Shown here: piece by piece, positions 37,801-50,200 of the stretch
Position numbering within the stretch: position 1 is the stretch's first letter
How the letters are laid out: each line of letters starts with the position of its first letter
Made by a program: the position numbers and the translations under genes
Notes under the pieces: generated by a model
What the model was told of the DNA's origin: nothing
The model's input: only the letters and a program-made list of their open reading frames with translations
Databases searched by the model: none
Assembly: GCF_026212465.1 (NCBI RefSeq)
Contig: NC_080057.1
Span: forward strand, 24,702,647-24,766,646
DNA from: Amaranthus tricolor
Taxonomy: Eukaryota; Streptophyta; Magnoliopsida; Caryophyllales; Amaranthaceae
DNA: 64,000 nt
Direction: 5' to 3'

Positions 37801-40554
37801 GATGCAACTAAAGTCCTTCTAGGAATTGAAAAATGTTACACTCAAAGAAAAGAAAAAAAATCGGCTACCCGAAACAAGAGGACCAAAATTTCAATACACA
37901 TCAGGTGATCATACCTGAACTACAAAATCCCCTTCTTGAAGTTTCTGGACACCACCAAGTTTAATAAGATCTGCAACATTATCCTAACACAAAGACCTCA
38001 TCGGCTTAATTGAAAAGAAATATATCAAAATGAAACAAGCCAGCAAAAAATCAGGAAATCTTCAAGTTTCCAAAATTACCTCATTGTCTGCAAGACCATA
38101 TAAAGCAAATGCAGCATTATGTTGTAGAGGACCATTTCTTGAATCAAGAAGTTTTAGCAATGGCACAATACCACCACATTGAACAATTCCAGCTTGATTA
38201 TGTGAGTCCTTCAAAACAAACAACAAATTTTGTTAGGCCTACAAATAGAAATCCTTGAACGCAACAAAACGTTTGGTAATCGGTATAAAATGGTGATATG
38301 GGTAGAAAAATCTCTTAAGTTCAATGGTCGTGCTTGTTTTTCTTCAGTCATTTCAGTTTCTTCACAAAATTTATTTCAATGCATTTAACATTTGATAAGG
38401 TGGTATTATGTGGTAATAGAAAATAGTGAATACAAAATTTTATAAATAAAGGTTCATTATTGTGGAAATAACATGGTACATTTCATAAAAATTAAACTAC
38501 AAATCATTCTCATTAACATCGTTTAGTCCTAACAACCAAACGCGCCATAAGTATCTATAAGTTCAAGTATGAAGTACCAGTATAAGCAGTAGACCTGCAA
38601 GCATCGGGCACAAAGAGCACTATACAAAGCAAAATACACGAAGAAATCAGGAGATGCACACCTGAGCCAACCTTCCAAGTGCAAAAGCTGACATTTCTCT
38701 AAGTTGTGCATCTGGCAACTGAAGCATCTCAATCAAAGGTGGGACAGCACCTCTCTGGACAATGTGTACCTGCATAAAAAGTTTATTAGTGGCTAAACAT
38801 GAAAATCTTGCTTTGAAAAGCTACAAGTAGAATTAAGAAACAAAAGAAGTAATTTGATTGAAAGCATTAACAAGTAACATTCCCAATAATAAATAAGACT
38901 TCCAATAACCTTGCAATCTGAATCAGCTGAAGCAAACTGTCCAAGGAGTAAAGCTGCCTCTCTTTGACTCTCAGAACAACATGAACTGAATTAACAAGAC
39001 ATAATTAAGCAGATTTACATGGAGTTCAGAAAATAACACATTTGGACAAAAAAAAAAATCCATCCATTTACCTTAACAAACTAATGACAGGTTGCAGGGC
39101 ACCAGCAAGGAGAACGTCTTTCTTTATATTAGGAGATGAGTGGACCAAATTCCCAATCACACCAACCTGCCAAGTTCAGCACACTAGTGTGTGAGGGAAA
39201 CTAATAACTATTATAATAACACCAACCGCTAGGCTACAATGCCTATTGTCGTCAACAATATGAACGATGAAGGAACACTAACCGCTTCATAGTGAATAGC
39301 AGGATCCTCAGAACGGAGCATTAAAATTAGGGTTGGCAGAGCATTGCACTCAACAATCTGGTTTTTGTTCTCGTCGTTCTTAAAAGCAAGAGTTCTTAGT
39401 GCACCTGCTGCTGCTCTCTGAACTTTGATATCAGTTGAGTCTAAAAGTTCAACAAGTGGTGGAATCCCGCCTTCAATCCTGAGAATATTTTTAAAATATC
39501 ACAAAATGTGTCTTTAAACCTCTATAATTACTAGGACTCTTCACGTCAACTCAAATATACATGCCAACCCCTTAATACTTGAACATGAATATTGAGCAAG
39601 ACATTTGCACTTTAATTTGATTAAGCCCTTAGAAATTCACAAAATATCCAATTCCGAACATGTTAAACATGAATATAAAATTGTGAGTTGAGATAACTTT
39701 AAACAATGCAGTGCAAGTGCATGAAACAAATGAACAATACTACAAACCTCACAGAAGATTTGATGTTGCTATTTTCATGAGCAAGATTGGTTATTGCATC
39801 AGCTGCTCTTCTTACAACACCATTAAGAGATCGGACATTACACCCGTTTCTATGTCTTTTAAGAAGATCAACAAGATGAGGCAAAGCACCAGCATCAACA
39901 ATAAGTTGCTGATGTTCCGGCTGTAAATATATAAGAAACAATCAGCATGCAATTAAACTTAAATTATACATAAATCATAATTTAATCTTACTGTAAATAT
40001 TTAATATAAATGCCTAAAATTAAAAATAAAAAATTAAAATTAACCTTAACAGCAAGAAGACCAAGCGCTAAGGCACTTCCTTTCTCAACCTCATGTTCAA
40101 GAGGTCTAGAAACGCTATCCTCACTATAAGGTGGCGACTGAAGATGCATCACTAAAGCAGGTACTGCACCACACTCAACAATCAAATTCACCAATTCTTC
40201 TGCACAAATCCATCATTTCATCGTCAATTGCCAAAACAATTATATCAAATCATCAGAAATTGAATTATAATTCCAAATTAACAATAGCAAGACGTAAAAC
40301 CAACCATTTTTGGCAAGTCCGGACAAGAAATGAGTAGCGCGTTTAGAATCAAATCGATCAGATTCCGACCACGAGTAACAACGTTTAAGAAGATTAATAT
40401 GAGAATTAATCCCTTCCATCAACAGATCTTGATGATTGCTTCGATTATGTAACGGTAATTGTGAAGATAAACATAGATCGACCTTGCTTTCGCTAAAATC
40501 TTCTTCAAACTTTCGCTTCAAGCTTTTTCGAGCGCTGCTTGATCTTGAATCCAT
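34879..40554 (-). CDS. ARIA: ARM-repeat and BTB/POZ protein, ARIA/ABAP1 type
   Basis: Eighteen exons join in phase: 40554-40305, 40199-40045, 39920-39748, 39478-39283, 39166-39072, 38985-38910, 38769-38662, 38208-38080, 37983-37915, 37271-37212, 37098-36975, 36850-36711, 36508-36445, 36348-36269, 36110-36046, 35979-35862, 35755-35631, 34984-34879. They total 2133 nt and 710 residues. The N terminus has a basic cluster RKSLKRK (9-15). Armadillo repeats follow at about 80-510 (blocks such as GGIPPLVELL, NALPTLILML, GAVPPLIEML). A BTB/POZ domain starts at about 526 (VYLGEQYVNN, SDVTFLVEG, FYAHRICLLA, REKDAKDIEIPN), with a BACK-like tail to 710. Arabidopsis ARIA binds the ABA factor ABF2, and ABAP1 restrains DNA replication through TCP24. 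Which one this matches better is not settled, although the length equals ARIA's as I remember it. All intron borders are GT-AG and no lesions are seen. Confidence 0.93.
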
Positions 40555-40882
40555 GGCGGAGTAGCAGTGAGGAAAAAGGAGGGAGGCAATGGAGGTAGAT
40601 AGAGAAATTGAAGTTTAGAGGAGAGAGAAAGTAAAAGGGTTTTATTTAATTTTTATTTTATTTTCGTGATGCTAAGATAAGAATAACGTGTTTTTGTCGG
40701 TTTTTATATATACTTGAGTTTCAAAGCGGGTGACCAAATGAATTGACGCGGGAATTAATTTTCTGAAAACTTTTCGTTCTCCCGCCTTTTTATTTTTTAG
40801 GGCAAATGAAAAGATTATATGTATACAATTCATCAACTCAAACATTACAATGAAAAAGCGTTAGAATTGATGATCACGTTGG

Positions 40883-41325
40883 TAGGGATGATCATGGTCG
40901 GGTCCGATCAGACTTAAATCTGGATTTAAATCTAATTATTATGTTGTGTGTGCTTAGAATTTGATTTGTATTTATAGAGTCTGAAATTTTTAGATCGAAT
41001 TTAAGCTTGTCAAATTCGATGGGATAAGATTGTAGATATGTTTTAATATGAATATTCATACTCTAATATTTTCTATCTGAATAGGTCTACTATGTATATA
41101 TAGGACAAATATAAAATAAAATAACGCAATATAAAAATAAATGGATTTATATTTTATTATGTGTAGGATCATGAGTAGGTTTATGATGAGTTTGAGGGTA
41201 GTGTGAGGTTGAGTTAGGTTTGGTATGAAGACCCTTGACCTAAACCAAACCCTTTTACATTGTTTTGACTCAAACTCAAATCCTAATGTTAAAGTTGGTA
41301 TACAACAAGTCCTGTAGCCATCCTA
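40883..41325. mobile_element. hAT-like MITE upstream of the ARIA-like gene
   Basis: Ends TAGGGATGATCATGG and CTGTAGCCATCCTA are imperfect inverted repeats of the TAGGGATG kind seen in hAT MITEs. The interior has GGTCGGGTCCG- and AAACCAAACCC-type words. The flanks (ACGTTGG left, GTTGCTGG right) are only a weak candidate for an 8-bp duplication. Confidence 0.5.
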
Positions 41326-41883
41326 GTTGCTGGCATTATTGGATGGAATGAACAGTCAACATTAATGGTGGTGATCGAATCAATGCCAAATGATTGAGAT
41401 AATTAAAGAACATTTTTTTACATATTATTTTATTCAGTAGACTGTAGAAAACTTACACGCAATGCAATGAGAGAAAAATATATTTTTTCTATATGTGAAG
41501 TTTATTGAATGTGAGGTATATTATGTTGTTTGTAAAGCCAAGTTTCGTACTTTTTGTGGACCTTATGTTGTTATTCATATAAAACTGATATATTAGTTTA
41601 TATATCTATTTAATTTTTTCAGATTAAGTCTTTAACATTATTGCACAACTTTATAATTGGCCTTACTCATAGGAAGACTCATCCAAGAGTCTAGAACAAA
41701 CAAAAACCACATGGTTGAAACAATATAAGCACTATACAGAGATTAGCTAGAATCGAGCCTATCTAATCAGCATTACCAATTCTTAGAATCCTAATATTGA
41801 TTGTAAATTTGCACCCTTTTTTGTCATTCCATGATTCCATTTAACACCATTAAGGACTTAATTCCAACTGAGGATTGTGTTTC

Positions 41884-44108
41884 TCAACCACTAGATTTTC
41901 GGCGGGATAAATATCTAGACCCTCGACCACGAGAAAATGATATGCTATATTCAAATGCGCTTTTATTTCTCTTAAGGGTTTTGCTTGTCGTTGGTCTTCC
42001 TTTTCTCGGTGGACTTGCATAAGGCTCAGTTATATCGGTTCCATCAGGGTGTAATTCATCTTCAAGTACCTGAGACAAGCGTCGTACAACTGCGAGATCT
42101 ACTTTTTAGACTTCATCGACCAACGATTGAAAGTACTCTTTGTCGTTGGCGTTTGCGTGCCGTACTCCTTCGTTGGTGTCAGCTCCTACCTCTGTTACGT
42201 CAAAGTTCTCCAGAATGGATGAATGTCATCCAAATACAAATAACCTTGTGAACGGAGCGACATATAGAAATAACAAGCACACGGCAATCCATGGGTGGTT
42301 TGAAGTGCACAACTGCATTTGTCAAATACATAGTCACCCAAATCTAACATATGGTTATGCTCAAGCCGCAACTGTTCCAAGGCAAAATAGATACATGGTG
42401 ATATAAAGGTCTAAAGAAATGATGTCGCATCGACCTTAAAATAGAATTTATAGATTCTTGTAGCGCTTGTCGAATCCTGGCATGCTAATTTGTTATCTGT
42501 GCGTGTGCCCTTTTAAACAGGGTATCAAATAAGCTATTACCGCTACCAAGATAATACTTGAAAGAAGAGTGTTGGCTTTCAACTCTGTTGGTAGTCTGGT
42601 TACCCATGTGTAAACAGTCATTCGTCTATGCACGCATAAATTTCTCTTTAAGTGGAATCTATGTTATAGCCAAATATCGAACGACCTTTCTGTTCCTAAC
42701 CGACCAGGTAGTCACAATCGATTCCCATATGTCTTCAAATTCGGCAAGTGTAGAACTGTTAACCAAGGGGTTCCATCTAGTTTTTCTGAATATCTACCCT
42801 TGTTGATTTATTTTCCCGCCACACAACTTGTCCATCAAGTTCTCTATGTCATTGGCAATATGCCATACGCATAACAAATGTCTTACATCTACATTAAACA
42901 CAACATTGAACGTAATTAAGACATAAATAGAAAGACAATAATTAATCAACAAAACCTTTTTACCTGGGAAGACTTCACGAATGGCTGCAGATAAACCCTC
43001 ATCTCGATTAGTTACAATAACGCTAGGAGTCTGAGCTGTGCCAAAAATATCTCTCAATCCCTCCAACACCCACGAATATGACACAGCCACCTCATCTCGC
43101 ATCAAACAAAACGAAAGCAAGATGTTGTGATTGGTTGGCGTCATTCCGATTACTTTATACAGCGGCCACTTTTGTTTATTTGTTTTGTACGTTGTATCTA
43201 TCAACACAACATACGTTCACGTACGTATCATCTGGATGGATGTAAGATTTGCAACTAATAATCTGCTTAATGTCCCTTCACTATCCAACTCTGTCCAAAC
43301 TACGTAATTATGCTCTGTGGCCATATAAAGACAGTATTGAAAGGGAGTCCTACCCTCTATCTCTTCAATCCTTATTGATTGTTTAACATTATAAATCTGA
43401 TTATACTAGCAAAAATACCAAGAAAATTTTGTCTAATTGAAGTCATGATAAAGGCAGGTTGCATGCCGGTTGCACTAAGCTCTCGTATGTGCTGCCGAAT
43501 ATCTACATTCAACCTATTTGCCCTTACATGACCATCTTTGTACACTAAGAACGGGTGGTTATGTATTCCTTTTTCCCCAGTACACACCCTCACCGTCCAA
43601 GGTCTTTCTCCTGGTTTACAACTACTTTCTACAATCATAAATTTGCACCGACATGTTCTACTTTTAGAACCAGGTCGAGCAGCATTATCTAGATTATGCA
43701 AATTACCCTTAATATTACCATAGCGGTGACATCTTAAATACAAACTAACTCTAGAACGTCCTTCTTTTGTTTATAAGAAGCACGTGTAAATTGAAAACAA
43801 ATTCCTATTGCTATCTCATCGGCCCAACTGTGTAATTCATCTACGAAATCAAATTCTCTATTCGTAATAAATCCACCAGAGTAATCTATATTGTCCCCTA
43901 AGTTTTCAAAGTCCTGCAAATATAAAATATCAAATAAAGCATAGATTAGGTTAATAAAACATTATACAAACAAACATTAATAATAAAAATATTCAACATT
44001 AAATAAAAAAATAATTTAATTTAATAATTAAAAAGATTAAAATATATATAAAATAAAATAAAATAATTGTAATAATAATAAAATACAAAATAATATTAAA
44101 TAATACGA

Positions 44109-44160
<52 letters not shown>

Positions 44161-44194
44161 TAAAATTAGAAATTATTTAACTTAATAATAAGAA

Positions 44195-44228
<34 letters not shown>

Positions 44229-44247
44229 TAAATTATAAATTATTTAA

Positions 44248-44333
<86 letters not shown>

Positions 44334-44350
44334 TAATAATAATAGTAATA

Positions 44351-44387
<37 letters not shown>

Positions 44388-44912
44388 GAAGAAGAAGAAG
44401 AAGAAGAAGAAGAATAAGAAAATAATAATAATATAAATTATAAATTGTAAATTATTTAAATTAAAAAATAAAATAATTTTAAATATTTAATTAATATAAT
44501 ATAAACTATAAAATAATTCCATTAAGAATAATATAAATTACAAAATAAATACAAAATTATTTAAATAATTTAAATAATAATAATAATATAAATTAAAAAA
44601 TAAAAAAAATCTACTACAACGTATATTAAATAATAATGATAATGTAAATTATAAAATAATTTACATAATAATAATATAAACTAAAAAAATAAATATTTAT
44701 ATAATTTAAATAATAATAATGTAAATCATAAAAAAGATAAAAAAATTTAAGTCGCACAAAAACGTTTTGTGCGATTCATCCATGGTTCAGTTGCACGTTT
44801 TTTGCAACTCCAATTTTTTTATTTTTATTTTTAATTTTTTTTTAAAAAAACACCCATTCGAATCAATTAAAGTACGTACCCAATCGGATTCATAGTCGCT
44901 TTCGTTAGCCAT
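41884..44912 (-). pseudogene. Decayed MULE (Mutator/FAR1-like) transposase
   Basis: A two-exon transposase gene in ruins. Exon 1 starts with ATG at 44912 and runs to a GT donor (44880/44879). Exon 2 begins at 43913 after a 0.97-kb intron of AT-rich repeats. Exon 2 shows the FAR1/WRKY-GCM1-type zinc domain (RTCRCKF, about 43650), the MULE catalytic region (LIDTTYKTNKQKWPLYKVIG at 43204-43145; VTNRDEGLSAAI; CVWHIANDIENL), a matched region TNRVESQHSSFK (about 42570), a SWIM-like C/H segment (TTHGLPCACYF, about 42290) and the usual Arg/Ser-rich tail. Lesions include a frameshift near 43750, a frame change near 43430, and several in-frame stops between about 43230 and 42340. TIRs were not found. 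Host and family use: the TE moved by this enzyme class includes Mutator MITEs, but a link to those in this window is not shown. Confidence 0.85.
44050..44420. repeat. AAT/AAG trinucleotide microsatellite block in the MULE intron
   Basis: Several long (AAT)n runs (for example about 44117-44160 and 44257-44335) interrupted by AT-rich DNA, ending in an (AAG)n run at about 44387-44413. It lies inside the intron of the transposase relic. Confidence 0.95.
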
Positions 44913-45355
44913 TGTAAATCGATTCCAACTTTTAGCTTGTTTAAACTCAGAGAGCATTTTTAGAGAGATATTACAGTGTTTGAGTTCGTATATTATGCAG
45001 GGGCGCTACTGGAAATTCAATATATATAGAGTCGCGATAAAAATGTTCGGGATTACTTTTAAACTTTTGATTTAATGTTTTTAAAGTAATAATAGTGTTA
45101 TTAAGTGAGATTTAAGTGTCTTAAACAAATTTTAAGTCTTGGGGAATTTTTGTCATTTCATTAAGATAGGGAAGACGATAAAATGAAAAGGGTGGCGATA
45201 AATAATAATGCCCAAGAAATACGGAGGAAAAGAGGAAGAATGCTGATAAAGTTGGGAGATGAAGAGACTTTATTTCCATTGTTCATTGTTATGAAAAGGA
45301 TATGGCAAAGCATTATTTGTAACGTGTGCAAAATAAACCTTATTAGTATTTTTTA

Positions 45356-45458
45356 AATAAACAAAAGATACTCGTTTGTGTTTGTATAACAAACGATACA
45401 AATAAGTCTTATTTGTATCGTTTGTTATACAAACACAAACGAGTTTCTTTTGTTTATT
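45356..45458. repeat. Near-perfect palindrome, 51-bp arms and 1-nt loop
   Basis: The left arm (45356-45406) and right arm (45408-45458) are reverse complements apart from about one base near each outer end. The centre reads GATACAAATAAG-T-CTTATTTGTATC. Further words of the AAAAGATACAAATAA kind continue to about 45550. It is noncoding, about 440 bp upstream of the MULE relic's ATG. Confidence 0.9.
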
Positions 45459-46620
45459 AAAAGATATGAATAAGATTAATTTGTATCTTTTGTTAAACTA
45501 AAAGATACAAATAATATTATTTATATCTTTTATTTTAATAAAAGATACACATAGAGTTACTAATGAAACTTTTTTTACATGTGCTAATCTATGTTTAGAA
45601 TATTAAGATTTTCACCATGTTAGGCCAACCATTGAACAAATTCCATGGAAGAGAATATAAAAAATTGTGTAATGGCCCGCGATATGACACGATATTCACT
45701 CATCATGTGGCTTGCTCCAACAAAACTCACAACGACATAACACAATGTTTGATTTTTGTGTATACTCCAAATCATAATCATCAAAACAAAAAAAAAAAAA
45801 ATTGAATGTATTACAAATATTTAAAGAAAACAATAAAACTTACAAAAACATATATTTGTATTTTATTGTATGTACGGCGATAGATTTCTTAATAAATCAT
45901 CATATAAATAACACCATAAAAGTATATCTGCAACACTTGAGTTAATCGAAAACCTTATAAGTCATAACAAGTTGTAGGCATATAAATATATATTTTTTTA
46001 ATATTTTCCTCATAACACTACCTGAAAATATGAGTGAAATTCATAACGAGATACAAACAACTACACTAAATCACTTAGTACAAAGTGAACTACAATAAAT
46101 GATTATGTATTCAAGAAGTTGATAAAGATTTATAGAGTTGTATATAGACAACTTAATGCAATGACATATGTGTATAGAGTTATATGCATTATTTCATCAT
46201 TTGAGTAATGCAATGACCTCTTTGTGTTGAGTTATATCGAACTGATGGTTTGGGTAAAAGTTGAACTTCTTTCTTAATGAATAATGGTCTATTCAAATGT
46301 TTGAACAAAGTTTGAGAGTAATATCTCAAGTTGAGTTTTTTTCGACTTTTAAGTATATACAAATACATAATGAGGAAGTGATTTTAACTTTAATATATAA
46401 ATAATTTTTCAAAAAATGTAGAAATTATTTCAGATCAGTTTGAAACATACTCAATTTTGATTAATCGAATCGATAAATCTTGAGGTGTGATAGTGAGAAA
46501 ACTTTTTCCTAATTATTGTAATTTGGGAACATATTTCCGACTTTGCATTCATGGGAATCTTATTTCTCATGGTATCGTGCATGTAGGGTGATTTTTTTTA
46601 ATTGATCTGTTAGACAAAAT
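45459..46620. other. AT-rich intergenic DNA, no gene seen
   Basis: Contains the diverged AAAAGATAC-type continuation of the palindrome and otherwise nothing recognisable. Confidence 0.5.
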
Positions 46621-46895
46621 CACTATATGAAAATAGCATTCTTAGCTTTAACACAAACTGCCATCTGAGATGACGGTTTATCCTGACTTATCATCATTTT
46701 TTTCAAAAATTTGTTAATAATCATACCGCCATCTAAGACGGTTTGACTAATTATTTCTTTTAACATGAAGGAAGACTATTATTTGTGATAGAGAAAACCG
46801 TCATCTTAAATGGCGATTTACTAATAATATTAAAGCGTTGATTTAAATTTCACACCAAACTGCTTTCTTAGATGACGATTTAATCTAAGAAAAAG
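46621..46895 (+). mobile_element. Possible truncated CACTA element in the FZL upstream region
   Basis: Starts CACTATATGAAAATAGCAT, the terminal form of plant CACTA (En/Spm) elements, and is followed by repeated subterminal-like words: CCATCTGAGATGACGGTTT, CCGCCATCTAAGACGGTTT, ACCGTCATCTTAAATGGCG and TCTTAGATGACGATTT in both orientations. No matching right terminus is seen before 47215. Confidence 0.5.
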
Positions 46896-47215
46896 TAAAA
46901 AGAAAATTTTCCGAGGCTAACTTGAGCGGTACCATAGAAAATAAGTTTTTTATGGGATGAGAAATAAGTTCCGAATTGCAATATGTAGAGAAAAGAATCG
47001 ATAGTGAGAAGACCGCAAGGGATGGAAAAGAAAACATTGGGAGACGATCATTTAAGATAAGCTCCCAGGTTTTCAAAAAAAAAAAAAAAAAAAAAAGATA
47101 AGCTCCCAAATTGTATGGTAACCACTCATCATTCCTTTTTATTTTTCTTCTCTTTTTCCATACTTAATTTCCGCCATTATCGAAAACCTTCAATCCTCAT
47201 CTTCTTCTCTCCTCC

Positions 47216-50200
47216 ATGTTAGGAGTAAGATTCCCTTTCCATTCGTTATCCTCCTCAATCTCACATCCCTCCGATTTCCTCTTCTTCAATCAACTCAACA
47301 ATGTCCCCAATTATTCCCATCCCTCCAAATCCAAATTCAAACTCAAACACCCACGTTCTCACCATTTCAACATCATCAAATCACTTCAAGAAGATTCTAA
47401 ACCATCCCCAGAAAAATCAAAGCTTAGAACCCTTTTCCCAGGTGGGTATAAACGGCCCGAGATTAAAGTTCCTAATATAGTGCTTCAATTGAATGCTGCT
47501 GAGGTTTTGAGTGATGGGTCGGTAGTTGATTTTGTGGATTTAGCTGTTGCGGAATGGGTTGGAATTGTGGTTATTAATGGCGGCGAAGAAAGTGGTGGGA
47601 AATTGTACGAAGCTGCTTGTTTGTTGAAATCTGTCATTAGGGATCGTGCTTATTTGTTGGTTGCTGAACGTGTTGATATTGCTGCTGCTGTTAATGCTAG
47701 TGGAGTTTTGTTGTCTAATCAAGGTTTGACATTAGTTGCTCTTCTAAATAAATCAATTTTCAAAACTTATGGAGGCAATTTTTTCTGTATGAGTTCAAAA
47801 TCTAACAAATTTACACAAATTTTTATGTGAGATGGAGCCGTCTCTCCGTTAGACATTGTCGGTATGTGTTGAATAGCTCAACTAATATAATTATATATAA
47901 TTATTGCATTTGAGCTCGTTGTTTTGAGGGATCTTATTGTAAGACGGTCTGAGAGAGACGGAGCAAAGATATTGGAAGTCTTATTTATTTTTTTTTGATG
48001 CCTCATTACCCTTCATTATATTAAAAGATAAAAAATTTTCCAATTTAAGAAAATTATTTCTTTCTCGAGTCGAGGGACACTTTGACCGCACACTCCTCTA
48101 TGCGCATGGGTATGAGTTGTCGTCGTTCTTCCCTCCCCAGATCCTGATCATAGTTTTCTGTGAGCGGGATACATTGGATACGACGATGATAAGAAAATTA
48201 TTTCAAGACAAAATGTATTCTAACATCATATTATTTCAAATATAAAAAAATTTTTTTAGAAACAAATTATTTAAAAAGTGTTGCTCAAAATGTGCCCGAA
48301 TAGCCTTGTGGTCTAACTAGGTGGTCTAGGATCACATGTGAAATTGAAAGAGCTAGTTTTTAAAAATTTTGATAGGGGTAAAGTATGGTTAGTAAGTGTA
48401 ATGATGTAAAAAGTTAAGTTTAGTAAGGATAAATTGGTAAAGTTAGCGGGCATTCAGGGTGATTTGACCCAATAAGAAAATGGGATACTTATAGCGAATA
48501 GAATGGAGTATTATGTTAAATGAGAGATATTAAAGTTTGACTAGGTGAGAATTGACATGTCTCAAACTAATGTCTCAAACTAGATGAGCCACATAGGTAG
48601 GGATGCAGGGGTATGAGGTACAAAATCTTGGGAAGTTGGGATTTTATTCTAGTTTATCTTATTCACTATTTAAAATCATGCGCACTTATTATCCATGTGA
48701 AGTTGCATGTAAGGGTCGACCATAAATAATCTATTTATTATTATCACTAACGAGGATAAGGTTGTCATCGTTGTTAATAAAGATGTACATTCAAGTGTTT
48801 GGAGGAGTTTTGGGTTTGAATTTCGGGTGTGAGTTGAGCCATACTTGATTCCGATCAATTGGTTTAATGTTGGACGAATGTATCTAGTTCTATACACGTA
48901 TTTAGGTGGGAGCCAATCAATGATATTGGATAATAGAATGTTGTTGAATATTTTTCTAATTTAATTAGAGGTTGAATGGGTGACATATGTTTGAATTGAA
49001 GAATGTAAAGGTGAACTTTGATATTGAGTGACTTGTGATTTGTCATTGGGCTGGGAGTGCATACCTTTTGTTGTCAAATGCATACTTGGTACATGTTTAT
49101 TTAGTGGCTATATTTTGTTCTTTCCAATCACGCTATCCGATGTGTTACTTTCGATTCCTAATATCTTTAGTTGGTATAGCTAAAAATTATATACTCCCTT
49201 AAGCCTAAAGAAATAGCCCCAAGTGCAAATGGGTTGCAAATCAAGAAAAATGAGTAAAAGTGGTGAAACGTATAATTAATGGGAAAGTGGAAGAGATGTG
49301 TGAATGAGGCGAAAGTTAAGTTAAATGGGTGAATGAGAATAAAAAAAGAGTATGGGTCATGGTAAAAAATAATGAAGCAAATACAATGGGACAAACTAAA
49401 ATGAAAAATAGGCCAAGTCTTTTGAACAGAGGAAGTATAGTTTAATGTTATGAAAATATGTGTTGAGATTTGAGACCAATCAAATTAAAGCTATTAGACA
49501 ATATTGCTTGATTAATAATGGTTGCTATGCAAACGTAGCCACTGGAAACTCAAAAGTAGTATAACCTTTTTTTTTTTTTTGTTTTTTTTTGTATGATTTA
49601 GTTATGGATTTTGCTTTACTCATTGAATCCATACTAAAGCCGTTCTAGAAATTAAGTTGATATGAAGAAACATTTTGGTTATTACAGGTCTTCCCCCCAT
49701 TGTTGCAAGAAATACATTGATGAGTTCAAAGTCCGAGTCTATAGTCCTTCCTGTTGTAGGAAGAACAGTGCAGACAGTGAATGCTGCACTTCAGGCTTCC
49801 AGTGCAGAAGGCGCTGATTTTTTAGTTTATACAAGTACTGTTCTTGCTGAACAAGAAGAACCCATCTCCGCCAACCTCTTTATGAATTCCATTTACGAGA
49901 ATGTCAAGATTCCAGTCTTCATTGAAATGGGATTCTTGACAGATTTTGATCAAGTATCAAAGGTGCTTATGTCCGGTGCATGTGGCGTGTCTGTTTCATT
50001 GGAGGAGCTAAAGTCTAATGGTGATGCTCTTAGTAAAATTTTATATGATCAAAGTAGCCAGGAGGAAGTTGCAGCCATAGATAAGCTCAACAGCAACATC
50101 TCTACTAATGGTATTCCTGACATGGGTTTATCTAGCTTTGTCGAAATTGAAGACAGAGAAGTGCAGTTCATACGCAAGGAGAAGCAGTTGTTAGTTGAAG

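Noticed and set aside
44050..44420. Regular trinucleotide spacing considered as a CRISPR-like or structural array
   Set aside because: Simple (AAT)n and (AAG)n microsatellite without repeat-spacer structure.
44755..44815. Two small hairpins (TCGCACAAAA-ACG-TTTTGTGCGA and GTTGCA...TGCAAC)
   Set aside because: Within the MULE intron; short arms and no context to assign a function.
46885..47109. Phe-rich open stretch on the minus strand
   Set aside because: Produced by an A homopolymer at about 47073-47095 and AT-rich promoter DNA.
48290..48350. tRNA-like words (GCCTTGTGGTCTA) in FZL intron 1
   Set aside because: No cloverleaf can be drawn; at best a fragment of a SINE head.
49167..49394. 75-codon minus-strand open stretch in FZL intron 1
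   Set aside because: Lies inside the Stowaway-like element at 49194-49435; no coding signal.
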